A stretch of 64,000 nucleotides of DNA from NCBI GenBank assembly GCA_002483085.1, contig DLHF01000017.1, positions 21,847-85,846 on the forward strand. The letters run 5' to 3'. Position numbers and translations under genes: made by a program. The notes beneath the pieces were generated by a model, which saw only the letters and a list, made by a program, of their open reading frames with translations, was not told where the DNA came from and did not search any database. The DNA is from Ignavibacteria bacterium UBA7675. Lineage in GTDB: Bacteria > Bacteroidota > Ignavibacteria > Kapaibacteriales > UB7675. Of the stretch, positions 1 through 8,855 are shown piece by piece (the stretch's first letter is position 1; each line of letters starts with the position of its first letter).

Positions 1-55
1 TGCACCGCGCTGCACCGCCGCCGCGTGGTCTTGCAGCCTTCATCGCTAAGTGATC
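1..55 (-). repeat. Dispersed intergenic repeat, copy 1 (cut by window edge)
   Basis: The first bases read like the right half of the repeat family in reverse orientation: TGCACCGCGCTGCA followed by GCCGCCGCGTGGT, as in the copy at 51167-51340. The outer right end lies outside the window. The rest of 56-157 shows no gene. Confidence 0.6.
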
Positions 56-157
56 GCAAGCTCATCTGCACGCCGTTCCTGTAGTTGCACAGCAAAGCTA
101 CAGCACAGAAGAACGCTCTGCTACCATCTGTACATCCATCAAAACAAAGTGCACCGG

Positions 158-2035
158 TTATGTAGTCAGCGTACCGCCAATGTACTCTGCAATGCGCTTT
201 CCAGCCTGCCCGTCGAGCGGCCCCACATAGCGAGGAGCATAACGCTCCAAAAATGTGTCCAAAAACGAATTTAGCTCTTTAGGATCGTGCTGATTACGCC
301 TAATCATATCAAGAAGCTCCCGTCCCGTCGTCATACGCAGCACTTCTTCGCCGTTGTTGCCGTTGAGGGGTGGCTGCACAGCTTCGGGCGTATAGCATGG
401 GTCGAGAAATACCGTAGGAATACCAGCCGCCTGCGATTCAAAAAAGGCTGTGGAAACATTCGTGACCATCATGTCCATATCGCGTACTACTTCGCTGAAC
501 AATCCGCCGTCGGAAAAATGTATGGAGCTGCGGTCTACGCCAAAGAAATCAAATAAGTACTCGTGATAAGCTCTGTTTTCGCCAGGATGCGGACGGTAGT
601 GCACCTCGATCCCCATCTCCGACAGGTGCCTGATAGTAGAAAACAGCTCGCCAAGATAGAGCTCTTGATAGGCAAATCGGCTGAGATTACAGTAAAATCC
701 ATCGTTCATTGTCAGAAACAACACTTTGCGAATGCCCGTAATGCGCTTCCGCTTCGACGGCGGGTACTGGTCGATGATTGGTGAACCGAAATTCGAGAGC
801 ACATGCTCTGGCGGAGCCAAAAAGTTGTCGATATACTGCGGACTGTACTTTGAATCGCCCGGTGTTACAAGTACATCGGGTGGAATACGCCGCTTTACTA
901 CTTCCTGCTCCGTAACGTCTTCGAACAAGCCGTGATACACTACTAATGCCCGGCATCCAGCTTGTTTACACGCCTGAATACGTACCCGGTTGATGGTATC
1001 AATAGTATCGATAAACACCACGTGCTCTATCTTATACCTGCGAACAGCTTCGCGCATTTGCCGAAGAGATCGAACAAGAGCAGGAATCATCTCGCCAGCA
1101 AGATGCTGGATGGCAGGCTGGTAGAGTTCGCGGTAGGAAATACCATGGAGCTCAAAAGCCCGACTTCTAAACTCGTCGGATACCGAATGCTGCTGCAGTC
1201 TGCTAATAAAGTTGGTTTCCTGAGCATTTTGCATATAAGGCTCGTCGTCGAGATTCAGTAGCCGCCCCCCGGCCATAAGCAGCTTCGGCGATCCCTTCAG
1301 CAGTTTGTAACTATCGGTGACAAGCCGCCGACCACGGCCTGCCTGAAGACTTTGCAAATTGTAGTATCCAAAGATATATACGCCAGGCTTTCCAACTAAA
1401 CGAGCCGGAGCACCTACCGTATTTATCCCCCATGTAATAACGCGCTTCAACAACGACTTCAGTTGTGTCTGCGTGCTCACAGTCTTCATTTTACTATGCC
1501 AGAAGGCGGGAATAATTGCAGGTGATTCAATAAAATGCACGGGAAGCCCCAGTTGCCGGGCTACAATCTCCACTGTGCGTACTTTGTTAAAAAATTGCCC
1601 TGCTCCCCCCTCTACATAACGTTGTGTATTGCCCTGGTTGGTAAAGTCGCAATAAAGCTTTTTTACATCTTTCCAGCGCTCTACAGCACACCGCACCACT
1701 TCGCCGATCTTCACAAGTATATTCAGCATATACTTGCGGGGAAACATATTCTCGGCCATCATGCCAAATGAGGTTCCTTCAAATAGGCTGATGTCCTCGT
1801 CTCCCGCTCGATACCATTCCATCGCGAATCTATCGGTAATGGCGTGTAGCTTGCGATAGCTCTCGTTGTCGAGCAATTCTTCGAGAAAGACTACCTTGTG
1901 TGCTCCTATCTCGCGCTTCATGCGCAATAGAACAAGATAGTTAAAACAGACAATCACGTCGCGCCCAGCCGTATACGCTGGAGATTTCAGCACAACGTCG
2001 ATTGTTTTGTCATTCTCAATAAGATATAGGATCAT
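158..2035 (-). CDS. Putative GT-B type polysaccharide transferase, paralogue 1
   Basis: This 625-residue protein has no obvious signal peptide or membrane segment. Its C-terminal third carries an RPHPGE motif near residue 481 and NVSTAFFESQAAG near 526-538. The same layout (HP-x-E, then S/T with E before a variable nucleotide pocket) is seen in CDP-glycerol glycerophosphotransferases, KpsS-like enzymes and bacterial polysialyltransferases. I infer transfer of an activated sugar, perhaps a nonulosonate, in the cytoplasm. A close paralogue lies at 6657-8576, with clearly over half of aligned positions identical by eye. That copy begins at the equivalent of Met 2035 (MILYLIEN versus MNIYLIGN), which is why I chose this start; an ATG at 2053 would overlap the upstream gene by 11 bases. 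It is the last gene of the amidotransferase operon. Acceptor and donor are unknown. Confidence 0.6.
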   Translation of the reverse strand: MILYLIENDKTIDVVLKSPAYTAGRDVIVCFNYLVLLRMKREIGAHKVVFLEELLDNESYRKLHAITDRFAMEWYRAGDEDISLFEGTSFGMMAENMFPRKYMLNILVKIGEVVRCAVERWKDVKKLYCDFTNQGNTQRYVEGGAGQFFNKVRTVEIVARQLGLPVHFIESPAIIPAFWHSKMKTVSTQTQLKSLLKRVITWGINTVGAPARLVGKPGVYIFGYYNLQSLQAGRGRRLVTDSYKLLKGSPKLLMAGGRLLNLDDEPYMQNAQETNFISRLQQHSVSDEFRSRAFELHGISYRELYQPAIQHLAGEMIPALVRSLRQMREAVRRYKIEHVVFIDTIDTINRVRIQACKQAGCRALVVYHGLFEDVTEQEVVKRRIPPDVLVTPGDSKYSPQYIDNFLAPPEHVLSNFGSPIIDQYPPSKRKRITGIRKVLFLTMNDGFYCNLSRFAYQELYLGELFSTIRHLSEMGIEVHYRPHPGENRAYHEYLFDFFGVDRSSIHFSDGGLFSEVVRDMDMMVTNVSTAFFESQAAGIPTVFLDPCYTPEAVQPPLNGNNGEEVLRMTTGRELLDMIRRNQHDPKELNSFLDTFLERYAPRYVGPLDGQAGKRIAEYIGGTLTT

Positions 2036-2042
2036 AGGTTCT

Positions 2043-3281
2043 CTATCCGACATACCCGCGATCGAGCAGAGTGTATTCTTCATCATTAGTCTGCGGATCT
2101 TTGGAACCCGTGAGCACAAATTCACACTCATCGGTTTTAGCAAGCGCAACAGTAGTATTTTCGGGAGAATTCGCAACGCTGTGTTTCAGCATCCATTCCC
2201 CATTTCTTTTTTCCCACACACGGGGGTCGCGGTGGTTATTGACATACTCGTAGAATTCCTGTTCGCTGATGTCCAACCATTGTAACAGCAGAGGAAGATC
2301 CTTCGGAGGCACAGCCTCGTAGTGCCCTGCAAGTTCTATAGCTTCTCGGCGCGTAAGCCTGCCCCAGCGAAGTTCTCGACAGGCGTGGTCGGTGGCCTTG
2401 CCGTAGCCCAATTTTAGGTATTTTATATAATCGTGGATTCCAGAATAGTGGAAGCAGTCCACATCGTTGTATGTATCAAAGGTACGCTGCTGCGGGCCTG
2501 TTTCATAATTATACAGCCCGATCATCTGTTCGTGCTGCTTTTTACTGTCCCACGGAATATAGTTACCGAGATAAATCCCACGAACTCCAACTTTTCCAAG
2601 CTCTTTATCATGCGGATACACAAATGGCAGTACGTCAAACTCCGAGACGCCTTCGGCTTCATTTACCAAATCTTCTGCCTCAAAGCCCATGAGATCATGC
2701 TCCTTCCGGTATTTTCTCGTCATCTCTACCTCATCCAGATGTGAGAACATACCTACTTGGTCTAACCCCTGATGCGCTCCCCAGATCACAAGTGGTATTT
2801 TCCGCCGTGTAGCTACTTGCACGGGATACACTGTATGTCCGGCCAAGCAATGCCAGTACATACTGCCAAATTTCTTGAGTGTGTACCGCGTAATACGCTT
2901 CAGCTTAGCGGGGTCGACGACCATCGCCATCATATCGCAGTTAAATGTGATACGTAGGTTCGCCAAATTGCGAAAGCCGAGACGGGTATTATAGTGTTTG
3001 TTGTACGCAACTAATAGCGGATTCATTCCATACACATTTTTGACAGTATGTACGATGAAATACGAATCCCGCGCACCGTTCACTGGGATCACGCAGTCGT
3101 AGTTGTCGCCCGATGTACTGCGGAACGCCGTCAGTATATCGCCGAGCTTTCTGCCGCGTTCATCCCAGTCGATGCGCTCTTTTTCTTCGTGGATCCTACA
3201 TCCACTGCAAACACCCTCGTCGTCGAACACAAGGTGAAGCGGATGATTTTCCGGATATAAACAGCGACTGCAATACCTCAT
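2043..3281 (-). CDS. N-acetyl sugar amidotransferase paralogue with altered PP-loop
   Basis: The 412-residue protein belongs to the WbpG/PseA/WbuX family, which with HisH2/HisF2-type partners turns an N-acetyl group of a sugar into an acetamidino group using ATP. The N-terminus has the paired CxxC zinc-ribbon pattern (CSRC and CSGC) around FDDEGVC, as in the family. The ATP-pyrophosphatase loop is unusual: residues 68-73 read NGARDS, where the neighbouring paralogue at 4793-5917 has SGGKDS at the same numbers. Lys and one loop Gly are therefore lost, while Asp72 and Ser73 remain. The start overlaps the end of hisF2 by 4 bases (ATGA). It may be a modified-specificity enzyme or a non-catalytic partner of the intact paralogue. 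Confidence 0.8.
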   Translation of the reverse strand: MRYCSRCLYPENHPLHLVFDDEGVCSGCRIHEEKERIDWDERGRKLGDILTAFRSTSGDNYDCVIPVNGARDSYFIVHTVKNVYGMNPLLVAYNKHYNTRLGFRNLANLRITFNCDMMAMVVDPAKLKRITRYTLKKFGSMYWHCLAGHTVYPVQVATRRKIPLVIWGAHQGLDQVGMFSHLDEVEMTRKYRKEHDLMGFEAEDLVNEAEGVSEFDVLPFVYPHDKELGKVGVRGIYLGNYIPWDSKKQHEQMIGLYNYETGPQQRTFDTYNDVDCFHYSGIHDYIKYLKLGYGKATDHACRELRWGRLTRREAIELAGHYEAVPPKDLPLLLQWLDISEQEFYEYVNNHRDPRVWEKRNGEWMLKHSVANSPENTTVALAKTDECEFVLTGSKDPQTNDEEYTLLDRGYVG

Positions 3282-4150
3282 ATAACCTCTTTCGGATGAT
3301 ATTCATACAGAAGTTGTTCCAGCTCCTCATCCGCTTTTTTAGCTACTCTGTAATCGCCATCAAACGAAGAATCGCGATAATCCGCATAGGTGTCCAGCCT
3401 GATGTTGTCGTGCCCATGCGCGTGAATCCAAGCTTTCGCCACATTGACGCTGTGCTCGGTAAAATGGAAAAAATTTGCCGCAGCAACAGCCGATATGTTT
3501 TCGCATGCAAGCCCTTCGGCTAAATGCTCTGCATTCCCTACTCCGCCGCAAATAATTACCGGTATGTCGACAGCATCTGCTACTTTTTCGCAAATTTCCA
3601 TATCATACCCAAGCCGGGAACCATCCCGGTCTACAGAATTCAGAAAGATTTCTCCAGCGCCAAGAGCTTCCACTGTTTGCGCCAGTGCCACAGGTTCTAT
3701 CCCCACAGCATAGCTCCCCGAATTCGTCATCACTTCATAACCTTCCTTACTCCGCCGGGCATCAATTGATACAATAATACACTGGCTGCCGAATTTTTCT
3801 ACCCCCTCGCGAACAAGCTCCGGATGAGTGTGCACCACGGTGTTCAGCGATACTTTATCTGCACCGGAGTGTATAGCGTCGGTGAGGTCATCAAGAGTAC
3901 GAAGGCCGCCGCCAACAGTCAGAGGCACTTGGCAGTATTTCGACACACGCCGTACTATATCCAGATCAATTCGCCGCCCCTGCCTGAACGCATCAATATC
4001 GAGCAGAACAATCTCGTCGATGCCCCATTGATTGAGAAATTCCACAGCTATCTCCGGTCGGCCTACCGGCAAATATCGCCGAAAACCAATGCTCTGTACA
4101 ACAATCCCATCCTTTAGCAGTAGACAGGCTATAATTCTTTTTTTCAGCAT
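3278..4150 (-). CDS. hisF2: HisF2-type cyclase-like subunit of sugar amidotransferase
   Basis: A 290-residue TIM barrel of the HisF family. The N-terminus reads KKRIIACLLLKDG: the position of the catalytic Asp11 of true HisF is leucine, while the second Asp, in VSIDARRS, is kept. Loss of Asp11 is known in HisF2 proteins of O-antigen and flagellin glycosylation loci, where the barrel delivers ammonia to a WbpG-type enzyme instead of closing imidazole. It lies directly after hisH2 (7-base gap) and overlaps the next amidotransferase gene by ATGA. No other histidine genes are present. I am confident of the family; the sugar acceptor is inferred. Confidence 0.88.
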   Translation of the reverse strand: MLKKRIIACLLLKDGIVVQSIGFRRYLPVGRPEIAVEFLNQWGIDEIVLLDIDAFRQGRRIDLDIVRRVSKYCQVPLTVGGGLRTLDDLTDAIHSGADKVSLNTVVHTHPELVREGVEKFGSQCIIVSIDARRSKEGYEVMTNSGSYAVGIEPVALAQTVEALGAGEIFLNSVDRDGSRLGYDMEICEKVADAVDIPVIICGGVGNAEHLAEGLACENISAVAAANFFHFTEHSVNVAKAWIHAHGHDNIRLDTYADYRDSSFDGDYRVAKKADEELEQLLYEYHPKEVI

Positions 4151-4157
4151 AGGAGAT

Positions 4158-4781
4158 TTAATGAGTATCGATATAGTTCAGATAGTTGCGCAGTAATTTC
4201 AGGCCAGCAGTCTGGCTCTTTTCCGGATGGAACTGTGTAGCAAATATATTACCTACTTGTATGGCAGCTACTACTTCCACACCGTATGAGCAGCGTGCAG
4301 CCACATAGCCGTCATCGCACAAGAACTGATAGCTGTGGTCAAAGTAAAAGTGAGGTTCTTTTTCTATACTGCGAAAAAGGGGATCGCGCTTTTCTACGGC
4401 AATGTTATTCCATCCCACATGCGGCAGCCTTTCGGTGTGGTCGCATTTCATGTGCACAACCTGCGCTTCAATCCAGCTCAGCCCCTTGTTATACCCCAGT
4501 TCCATCGAACTCTCGGCAATAAGCTGCATGCCAAGGCAAATACCCAGGAATGGCTTTTTTCGCTCTATTACATTGAACGTAAGTGGCTCTACAAGGCCGA
4601 GATCGCGCAAGTTGTCGATGGCCGGACCAAACGCCCCTACCCCCGGCAGCAGATAGGCATCAGCAGAGTCGATCACCTCCGCTTCGTTTGAAATCAAAGC
4701 TTTACAGCCGAGAAAACCAAGCGCATTGCTTACCGACTGGAGGTTGCCCATCCCGTAGTCGACAATCACTACTTTTTTCAT
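4158..4781 (-). CDS. hisH2: HisH2-type glutamine amidotransferase
   Basis: A 207-residue class I glutaminase. The nucleophile Cys82 lies in GICLGMQ, and His185 and Glu187 lie in QFHPEKS, so the triad is complete. It releases ammonia from glutamine and should pass it through the HisF2 barrel to the WbpG/PseA-type ligase. The next gene is hisF2, and the upstream neighbour is the intact amidotransferase (11-base gap). Length matches canonical HisH, but the setting among polysaccharide genes, with no his operon, argues for acetamidino-sugar synthesis. Confidence 0.9.
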   Translation of the reverse strand: MKKVVIVDYGMGNLQSVSNALGFLGCKALISNEAEVIDSADAYLLPGVGAFGPAIDNLRDLGLVEPLTFNVIERKKPFLGICLGMQLIAESSMELGYNKGLSWIEAQVVHMKCDHTERLPHVGWNNIAVEKRDPLFRSIEKEPHFYFDHSYQFLCDDGYVAARCSYGVEVVAAIQVGNIFATQFHPEKSQTAGLKLLRNYLNYIDTH

Positions 4782-4792
4782 AGTACCTGTTG

Positions 4793-5917
4793 TTATTCAA
4801 TTTTATACTTTAGCATCCATTCCCCGTTGGCGCCTTTTTCCCATATATCGTGGTTGCGAAAACGCTCGGCAACGTCCCAGAATTCTTCAACCGTCATGCC
4901 AATGTAATCGGCAAACGCTTGTATGAACTTTGGCGAACATTTACCGTCGTACTTCCTCATGAGTTCTACGCCTTCAGCTCTTGTCATCAGTCCGGATCGT
5001 ATAGCACCGCATATCTGCTCGGCTGCCTGCCCAATGCCGAACTTCATGTGCTTGAGCATTTGGTTCACATGAACAAAATCTTCGTCGAGAGCATAATAGT
5101 TATAAATACTACCGATATTCTCCGGCTTCGCATCTTCGCCCTCGCGCACTTTCATTCCATGTTCAATTGCGATTCGGCTGTTCATTTTGTCGTTGAAGTC
5201 GCGTAGAAAATAGCCAATATATACAATGCGTAGATTGCCGCGTTCCATTTCTTCATCGGAAGGATAGCGGTACCAATACACGTCCTTTAGCTGCATCTCC
5301 GGCGTCATAATCGGCTGGGGATTACCGCCTTGGAGTGTATTCATGTACTTCATTTTGTTGCCGTCATAATCGCGCGACCCCACTTCGGTACCCCAAGTAA
5401 TAGCTGGATTCTCGCCGAGCAGAATCAGGGGAATCTGGTAAGCAATCGCCATGCGTGGCAACGAGGCAAAAAGCGCGAGTTCGGTCGCTTTTGCCCAGTT
5501 CCCATATTGCACAAAGCAATTGCGAACTAATGCCTTCGAGGTCTGAGGAGCAGGAGATATAACAACAGTGTCAAAGCCAAGCGATATGAGATTAGCCAGA
5601 TTGCTTACACCCCGATCCGTCTGTTGCTCAGGAGGATAGGTACAGCACACAAGCAATGGCCGCAAGCCTATCTCGCGGGCAAAAAGAGCCTGGCGCAAAC
5701 TGTCTTTACCACCACTCACGCCAATGATACAGTCATAGCCAGATACATTGTGCTCTTTTGCCCAGCGTATCACCCCGTCAAGTTGCTGCTTTCTCGCATC
5801 CCAGTCGATGCTATCAGGAGGCATTTCGGCATAGCGGCATGGCTGGCACACGCCTTCATCGTCGAAGACAACCGTTGGCCGCAAATCCGATTCAACACAT
5901 TTTTTGCACCATCTCAT
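4793..5917 (-). CDS. N-acetyl sugar amidotransferase (WbpG/PseA family), intact PP-loop
   Basis: The 374-residue protein has the family zinc-ribbon start (CKKC and CQPC around FDDEGVC) and an intact ATP-pyrophosphatase loop SGGKDS at residues 68-73. It should adenylate an acetamido sugar and accept ammonia from the HisH2/HisF2 pair encoded just downstream, giving an acetamidino group. In Campylobacter PseA acts on pseudaminic acid; in Pseudomonas WbpG acts on a 3-acetamido uronic acid. Both sugar classes could be made here, so the substrate is open. It is the first gene of its operon, preceded by an AT-rich gap of 739 bases. Confidence 0.85.
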   Translation of the reverse strand: MRWCKKCVESDLRPTVVFDDEGVCQPCRYAEMPPDSIDWDARKQQLDGVIRWAKEHNVSGYDCIIGVSGGKDSLRQALFAREIGLRPLLVCCTYPPEQQTDRGVSNLANLISLGFDTVVISPAPQTSKALVRNCFVQYGNWAKATELALFASLPRMAIAYQIPLILLGENPAITWGTEVGSRDYDGNKMKYMNTLQGGNPQPIMTPEMQLKDVYWYRYPSDEEMERGNLRIVYIGYFLRDFNDKMNSRIAIEHGMKVREGEDAKPENIGSIYNYYALDEDFVHVNQMLKHMKFGIGQAAEQICGAIRSGLMTRAEGVELMRKYDGKCSPKFIQAFADYIGMTVEEFWDVAERFRNHDIWEKGANGEWMLKYKIE

Positions 5918-6656
5918 AATTACTCTTTTATATTTTCCGGGCGGACTTCCCGATACAGGCTACCCTGTTGCTGTAATAATACACTCCTGCACACGACGCA
6001 GAAAAAAACACTACAGAACATACAAAGACACTGTGCTTTTTGTGCACTACTCCCTTTTTCTTATTCCCAATGATCGGTAAATCGACAAATTTTACGCGCT
6101 TGGATATAGACTCCCTGCCCTTGTTCGGTGAACACTCAGCTTCAAATTCATTGAGCCCGCAACCATTACCTATACCTATACTTTCCTTGCGGTTGTATTG
6201 CTTATGATGGCAATGAAATCTCTGCTAAATGGGAAAATAATATACTGATATTTATCCGATTTGATGCCAAAGATTTTGCCTTGATTGATGGCTCAATGGC
6301 TTTTTTTAGGCCAAAATCAGCATTTTCACACTTCTTTTGTGTAAGAATTGTAACAGCACTGTCTACAACCACACAAAAATCAATTATTTACTGCAAAATA
6401 CGGCATTTTTTTTTCAACAGCAGCGATATTTCATTGCGCGCACCTTCGTCTCCAGAGCTTTTCCGCTGGGATTGGTCGAATAGCTTGGCAAGCTCGATAT
6501 AGCAGCGCTTCTGTCTCCGATCCCGCGTTCCCTCTTCGCACCGCGTTGCAATACCGCTTCCTACACATCCGCCCTTCATCGCCCGGGTTCACTGCCGTGC
6601 GCCTATTACCCTTCAGATGACTTTAAATAGTTTCGCGATAAGTACCCCGGCCACAG
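5918..6656. other. AT-rich intergenic region with no supported gene
   Basis: There are 739 bases between the amidotransferase operon and the upstream transferase gene. Short open frames here have no recognisable sequence. The middle (about 6060-6430) is strikingly AT-rich compared with the neighbours. The only recognisable item is a decayed copy of the dispersed repeat at 6503-6600. The region must hold the leader and probably the promoter of the operon starting at 5917, but I could not find a convincing TAnnTTTG element. Confidence 0.5.
6503..6600 (-). repeat. Dispersed intergenic repeat, decayed copy
   Basis: GCGCTTCTGTCTCCGATC followed by GCACCGCGTTGCA matches the right half of the family in reverse orientation, with several substitutions. 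The left half is barely recognisable. Confidence 0.45.
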
Positions 6657-8576
6657 CTACGACAGGAATTGAATACCGGCCTCGGGCCGTACACGTCCGT
6701 TCATAGCACCAGAGATATACTCTCCTACACGCTTTCCTGCTTGGCCATCTATCGGCCCCACATAACGGGGAGCATAGACATCCAGAAATCGATCCAGAAA
6801 CGCGTTTAGCTCCCTAGGGTCGTTCTGATTGCACACTATGAGTTCTATGAGCTCTTTACCAGTGCTCATACGTATTACTTCTTCACCATCCACGCCGTTA
6901 AGCGGCGGCTGTACAGCCTCAGGTCTGTAGTATGGATCGAGAAATACAGTCGGCACCCCTGCAGTCTGCGATTCAAAGAACGCCGTTGATATATTAGTTA
7001 CCATGAGGTCCATGTCGTAAATCAGCTCATGAAAAGAACCTCCATTTGAAAAATGGACTTTGGACATATCCACGCCTAAAAAGTCGAGTATATATCGGCT
7101 GTACTCTACGTTTTCGCCGGGATGCGCACGGTAATGCACTTCAATGCCCATATCCGCCAGATCCCCAAATATATTCATGATCTCCGCCAGATATTTTTCT
7201 TGGTAGGAGAACCGGCTCATGTTGCAGTAAAACCCATCGTTCATCGTAAGGAACAACACCTTTTTTATAGCCGTTACTCGTTTTCGCTTTTCAGGCAAAT
7301 ACGGATCGGTAATCGGTGTTCCGAAATTTGCCAGAACCTGCCGAGGCGGTGATAGAAAATTATCGATATATTGCGGACTGTATTTGGGGTCGCCCGGTGT
7401 CACCAAAACATCTGGAGCAATACGCCGCTTAATCACCTTCTGCTCCGATACGTTATCGAACAAACCGTGGTAAACAACTAATGTCTTGCAGCCCACCTGT
7501 TGGCATGCCAGGATATGAGCCCGGCTGATTGTATCAATTGTATCGATAAACATTACCTGCTCGATGTTATACATGCGGATGCTTCTACGCATAGAGCGCA
7601 TCGCACGGAGCAGATTAGGAATAACATTGTCCACCAGATCACGCAATACTGGCTGGTATAGCTCGCAATATGTAATACCGTTCAGCTTGTATATATCGCT
7701 TTCGCCTTGGCAGTTTTGCGCCATTATCTGACTCTGTAGGCCGCGCAGGAACTGAGCTGCTGGCGCATCAAGCGCAATGCCTCTGTCCTCTATGTCGAGT
7801 ACACGCCCGCCCGATAGCAACCACTTTGGGGATTTTTGAAAGAACTTGTAGTTGTTCGTTATCAGGCGTTTGCCTTCGCCCGGCTCTACACTCTCCAAAT
7901 TATGGTAGCCAAACACAAACACCGAAGGCTTTCGCAGTATGCGAGCAGGAGCCCCTAAAGCATTCACACCAAAGAGAAATATGCGCTTCAACTGCGCTTT
8001 CAGGCGATCTTGTAGCGACACAGTTTTCGCTCCAGAAAACCACATCGGCGGAATGATCGACGGTGCCTCAATTCTATGAAATTGTCGTCCCAACTGCTCT
8101 GCGACAAGAGTAGCTGTTCGTACCTTTTGGAAAAATTGCTCGCTCCATCCCTCGTAATAGCGCTGCGTATTGCCCTGGTCGGTAAAGTCGCAGTAAAAAG
8201 CCTGCGCCGTGCTCCAGCGTTCTACTGCTTTACGCATCACTTCGCCGATCTTCACAAGGAGATTAACCATGTACTTGCGGGGAAACATATTCTCCACCAG
8301 CATGCCAAACGACACATCCTCAAACTCTGTAATATCTCGGCCTTCTACCCTGTACCACTCCATAGCAAAGGCGTCGGTAGCAGCATGGAGTTGCTGGTAG
8401 CTTTCATCGCTCAGCAGCTCTTCGAGAAAAACTGTGTTGTGAGCGCCGCCCTCTCTCTGCATCCGCAGCAGAACAAGGTAGTTAAAACAAATCACGACAT
8501 CCCGTCCTGCAATGTAGTCGCTGGAATCGAGAATCGTGTCAATTGTCCTGTCGTTCCCTATAAGATAAATGTTCAT
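6657..8576 (-). CDS. Putative GT-B type polysaccharide transferase, paralogue 2
   Basis: This 639-residue protein is a close paralogue of the product of 158-2035 along its whole length. It shares FCFNYLVLLRM-like sequence near the N-terminus, a central TPGD-KYSPQYIDNFL block, an HPGE motif (RAHPGE here, RPHPGE in the paralogue) and NISTAFFESQTAG. The start at 8576 follows AGAGGAAACG, a good ribosome-binding site, and gives the N-terminus MNIYLIGNDRTID; longer in-frame starts look spurious. The C-terminus runs about 13 residues past the paralogue. I infer a cytoplasmic transferase in surface glycan assembly. The duplication flanks the acetamidino module, so the two copies may use different donors. 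Confidence 0.6.
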   Translation of the reverse strand: MNIYLIGNDRTIDTILDSSDYIAGRDVVICFNYLVLLRMQREGGAHNTVFLEELLSDESYQQLHAATDAFAMEWYRVEGRDITEFEDVSFGMLVENMFPRKYMVNLLVKIGEVMRKAVERWSTAQAFYCDFTDQGNTQRYYEGWSEQFFQKVRTATLVAEQLGRQFHRIEAPSIIPPMWFSGAKTVSLQDRLKAQLKRIFLFGVNALGAPARILRKPSVFVFGYHNLESVEPGEGKRLITNNYKFFQKSPKWLLSGGRVLDIEDRGIALDAPAAQFLRGLQSQIMAQNCQGESDIYKLNGITYCELYQPVLRDLVDNVIPNLLRAMRSMRRSIRMYNIEQVMFIDTIDTISRAHILACQQVGCKTLVVYHGLFDNVSEQKVIKRRIAPDVLVTPGDPKYSPQYIDNFLSPPRQVLANFGTPITDPYLPEKRKRVTAIKKVLFLTMNDGFYCNMSRFSYQEKYLAEIMNIFGDLADMGIEVHYRAHPGENVEYSRYILDFLGVDMSKVHFSNGGSFHELIYDMDLMVTNISTAFFESQTAGVPTVFLDPYYRPEAVQPPLNGVDGEEVIRMSTGKELIELIVCNQNDPRELNAFLDRFLDVYAPRYVGPIDGQAGKRVGEYISGAMNGRVRPEAGIQFLS

Positions 8577-8855
8577 CGTTTCCTCTCTTTGAACCAACAT
8601 AACTGTAGTCGAGTAGTGCATGACTCCAATGCTGTGCTGGCAGTTCCTTGAAACCTGGTGAGAAGAACGCTTCCTTTTCACCGAAGGGGACAACGCTTAC
8701 AGGGAACCAACCGAAACAACTTAATCTCTACAGGTAAAGCACCTGTTTCTGTCTTCCATATTTGAAATTTTGAGGGCATAGCAGCACGAAGAGTACACAC
8801 CGAATATAACCGCCGACAGAGCAGAAGCCGCTACTTATTCTACTCATCAGCACAG
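8577..8855. other. Intergenic gap, nothing recognised
   Basis: The 279 bases between the GNAT gene stop and the start of the second transferase contain the ribosome-binding site noted for 8576 and no other recognisable feature. Confidence 0.4.

Noticed and set aside
3278..4781. HisH and HisF as histidine biosynthesis genes
   Set aside because: No other his gene is near, HisF lacks Asp11, and both lie between sugar amidotransferase genes.
6388..6579. Small minus-strand open frame in the 5918-6656 gap
   Set aside because: No recognisable family, partly made of the decayed repeat, and no ribosome-binding site.
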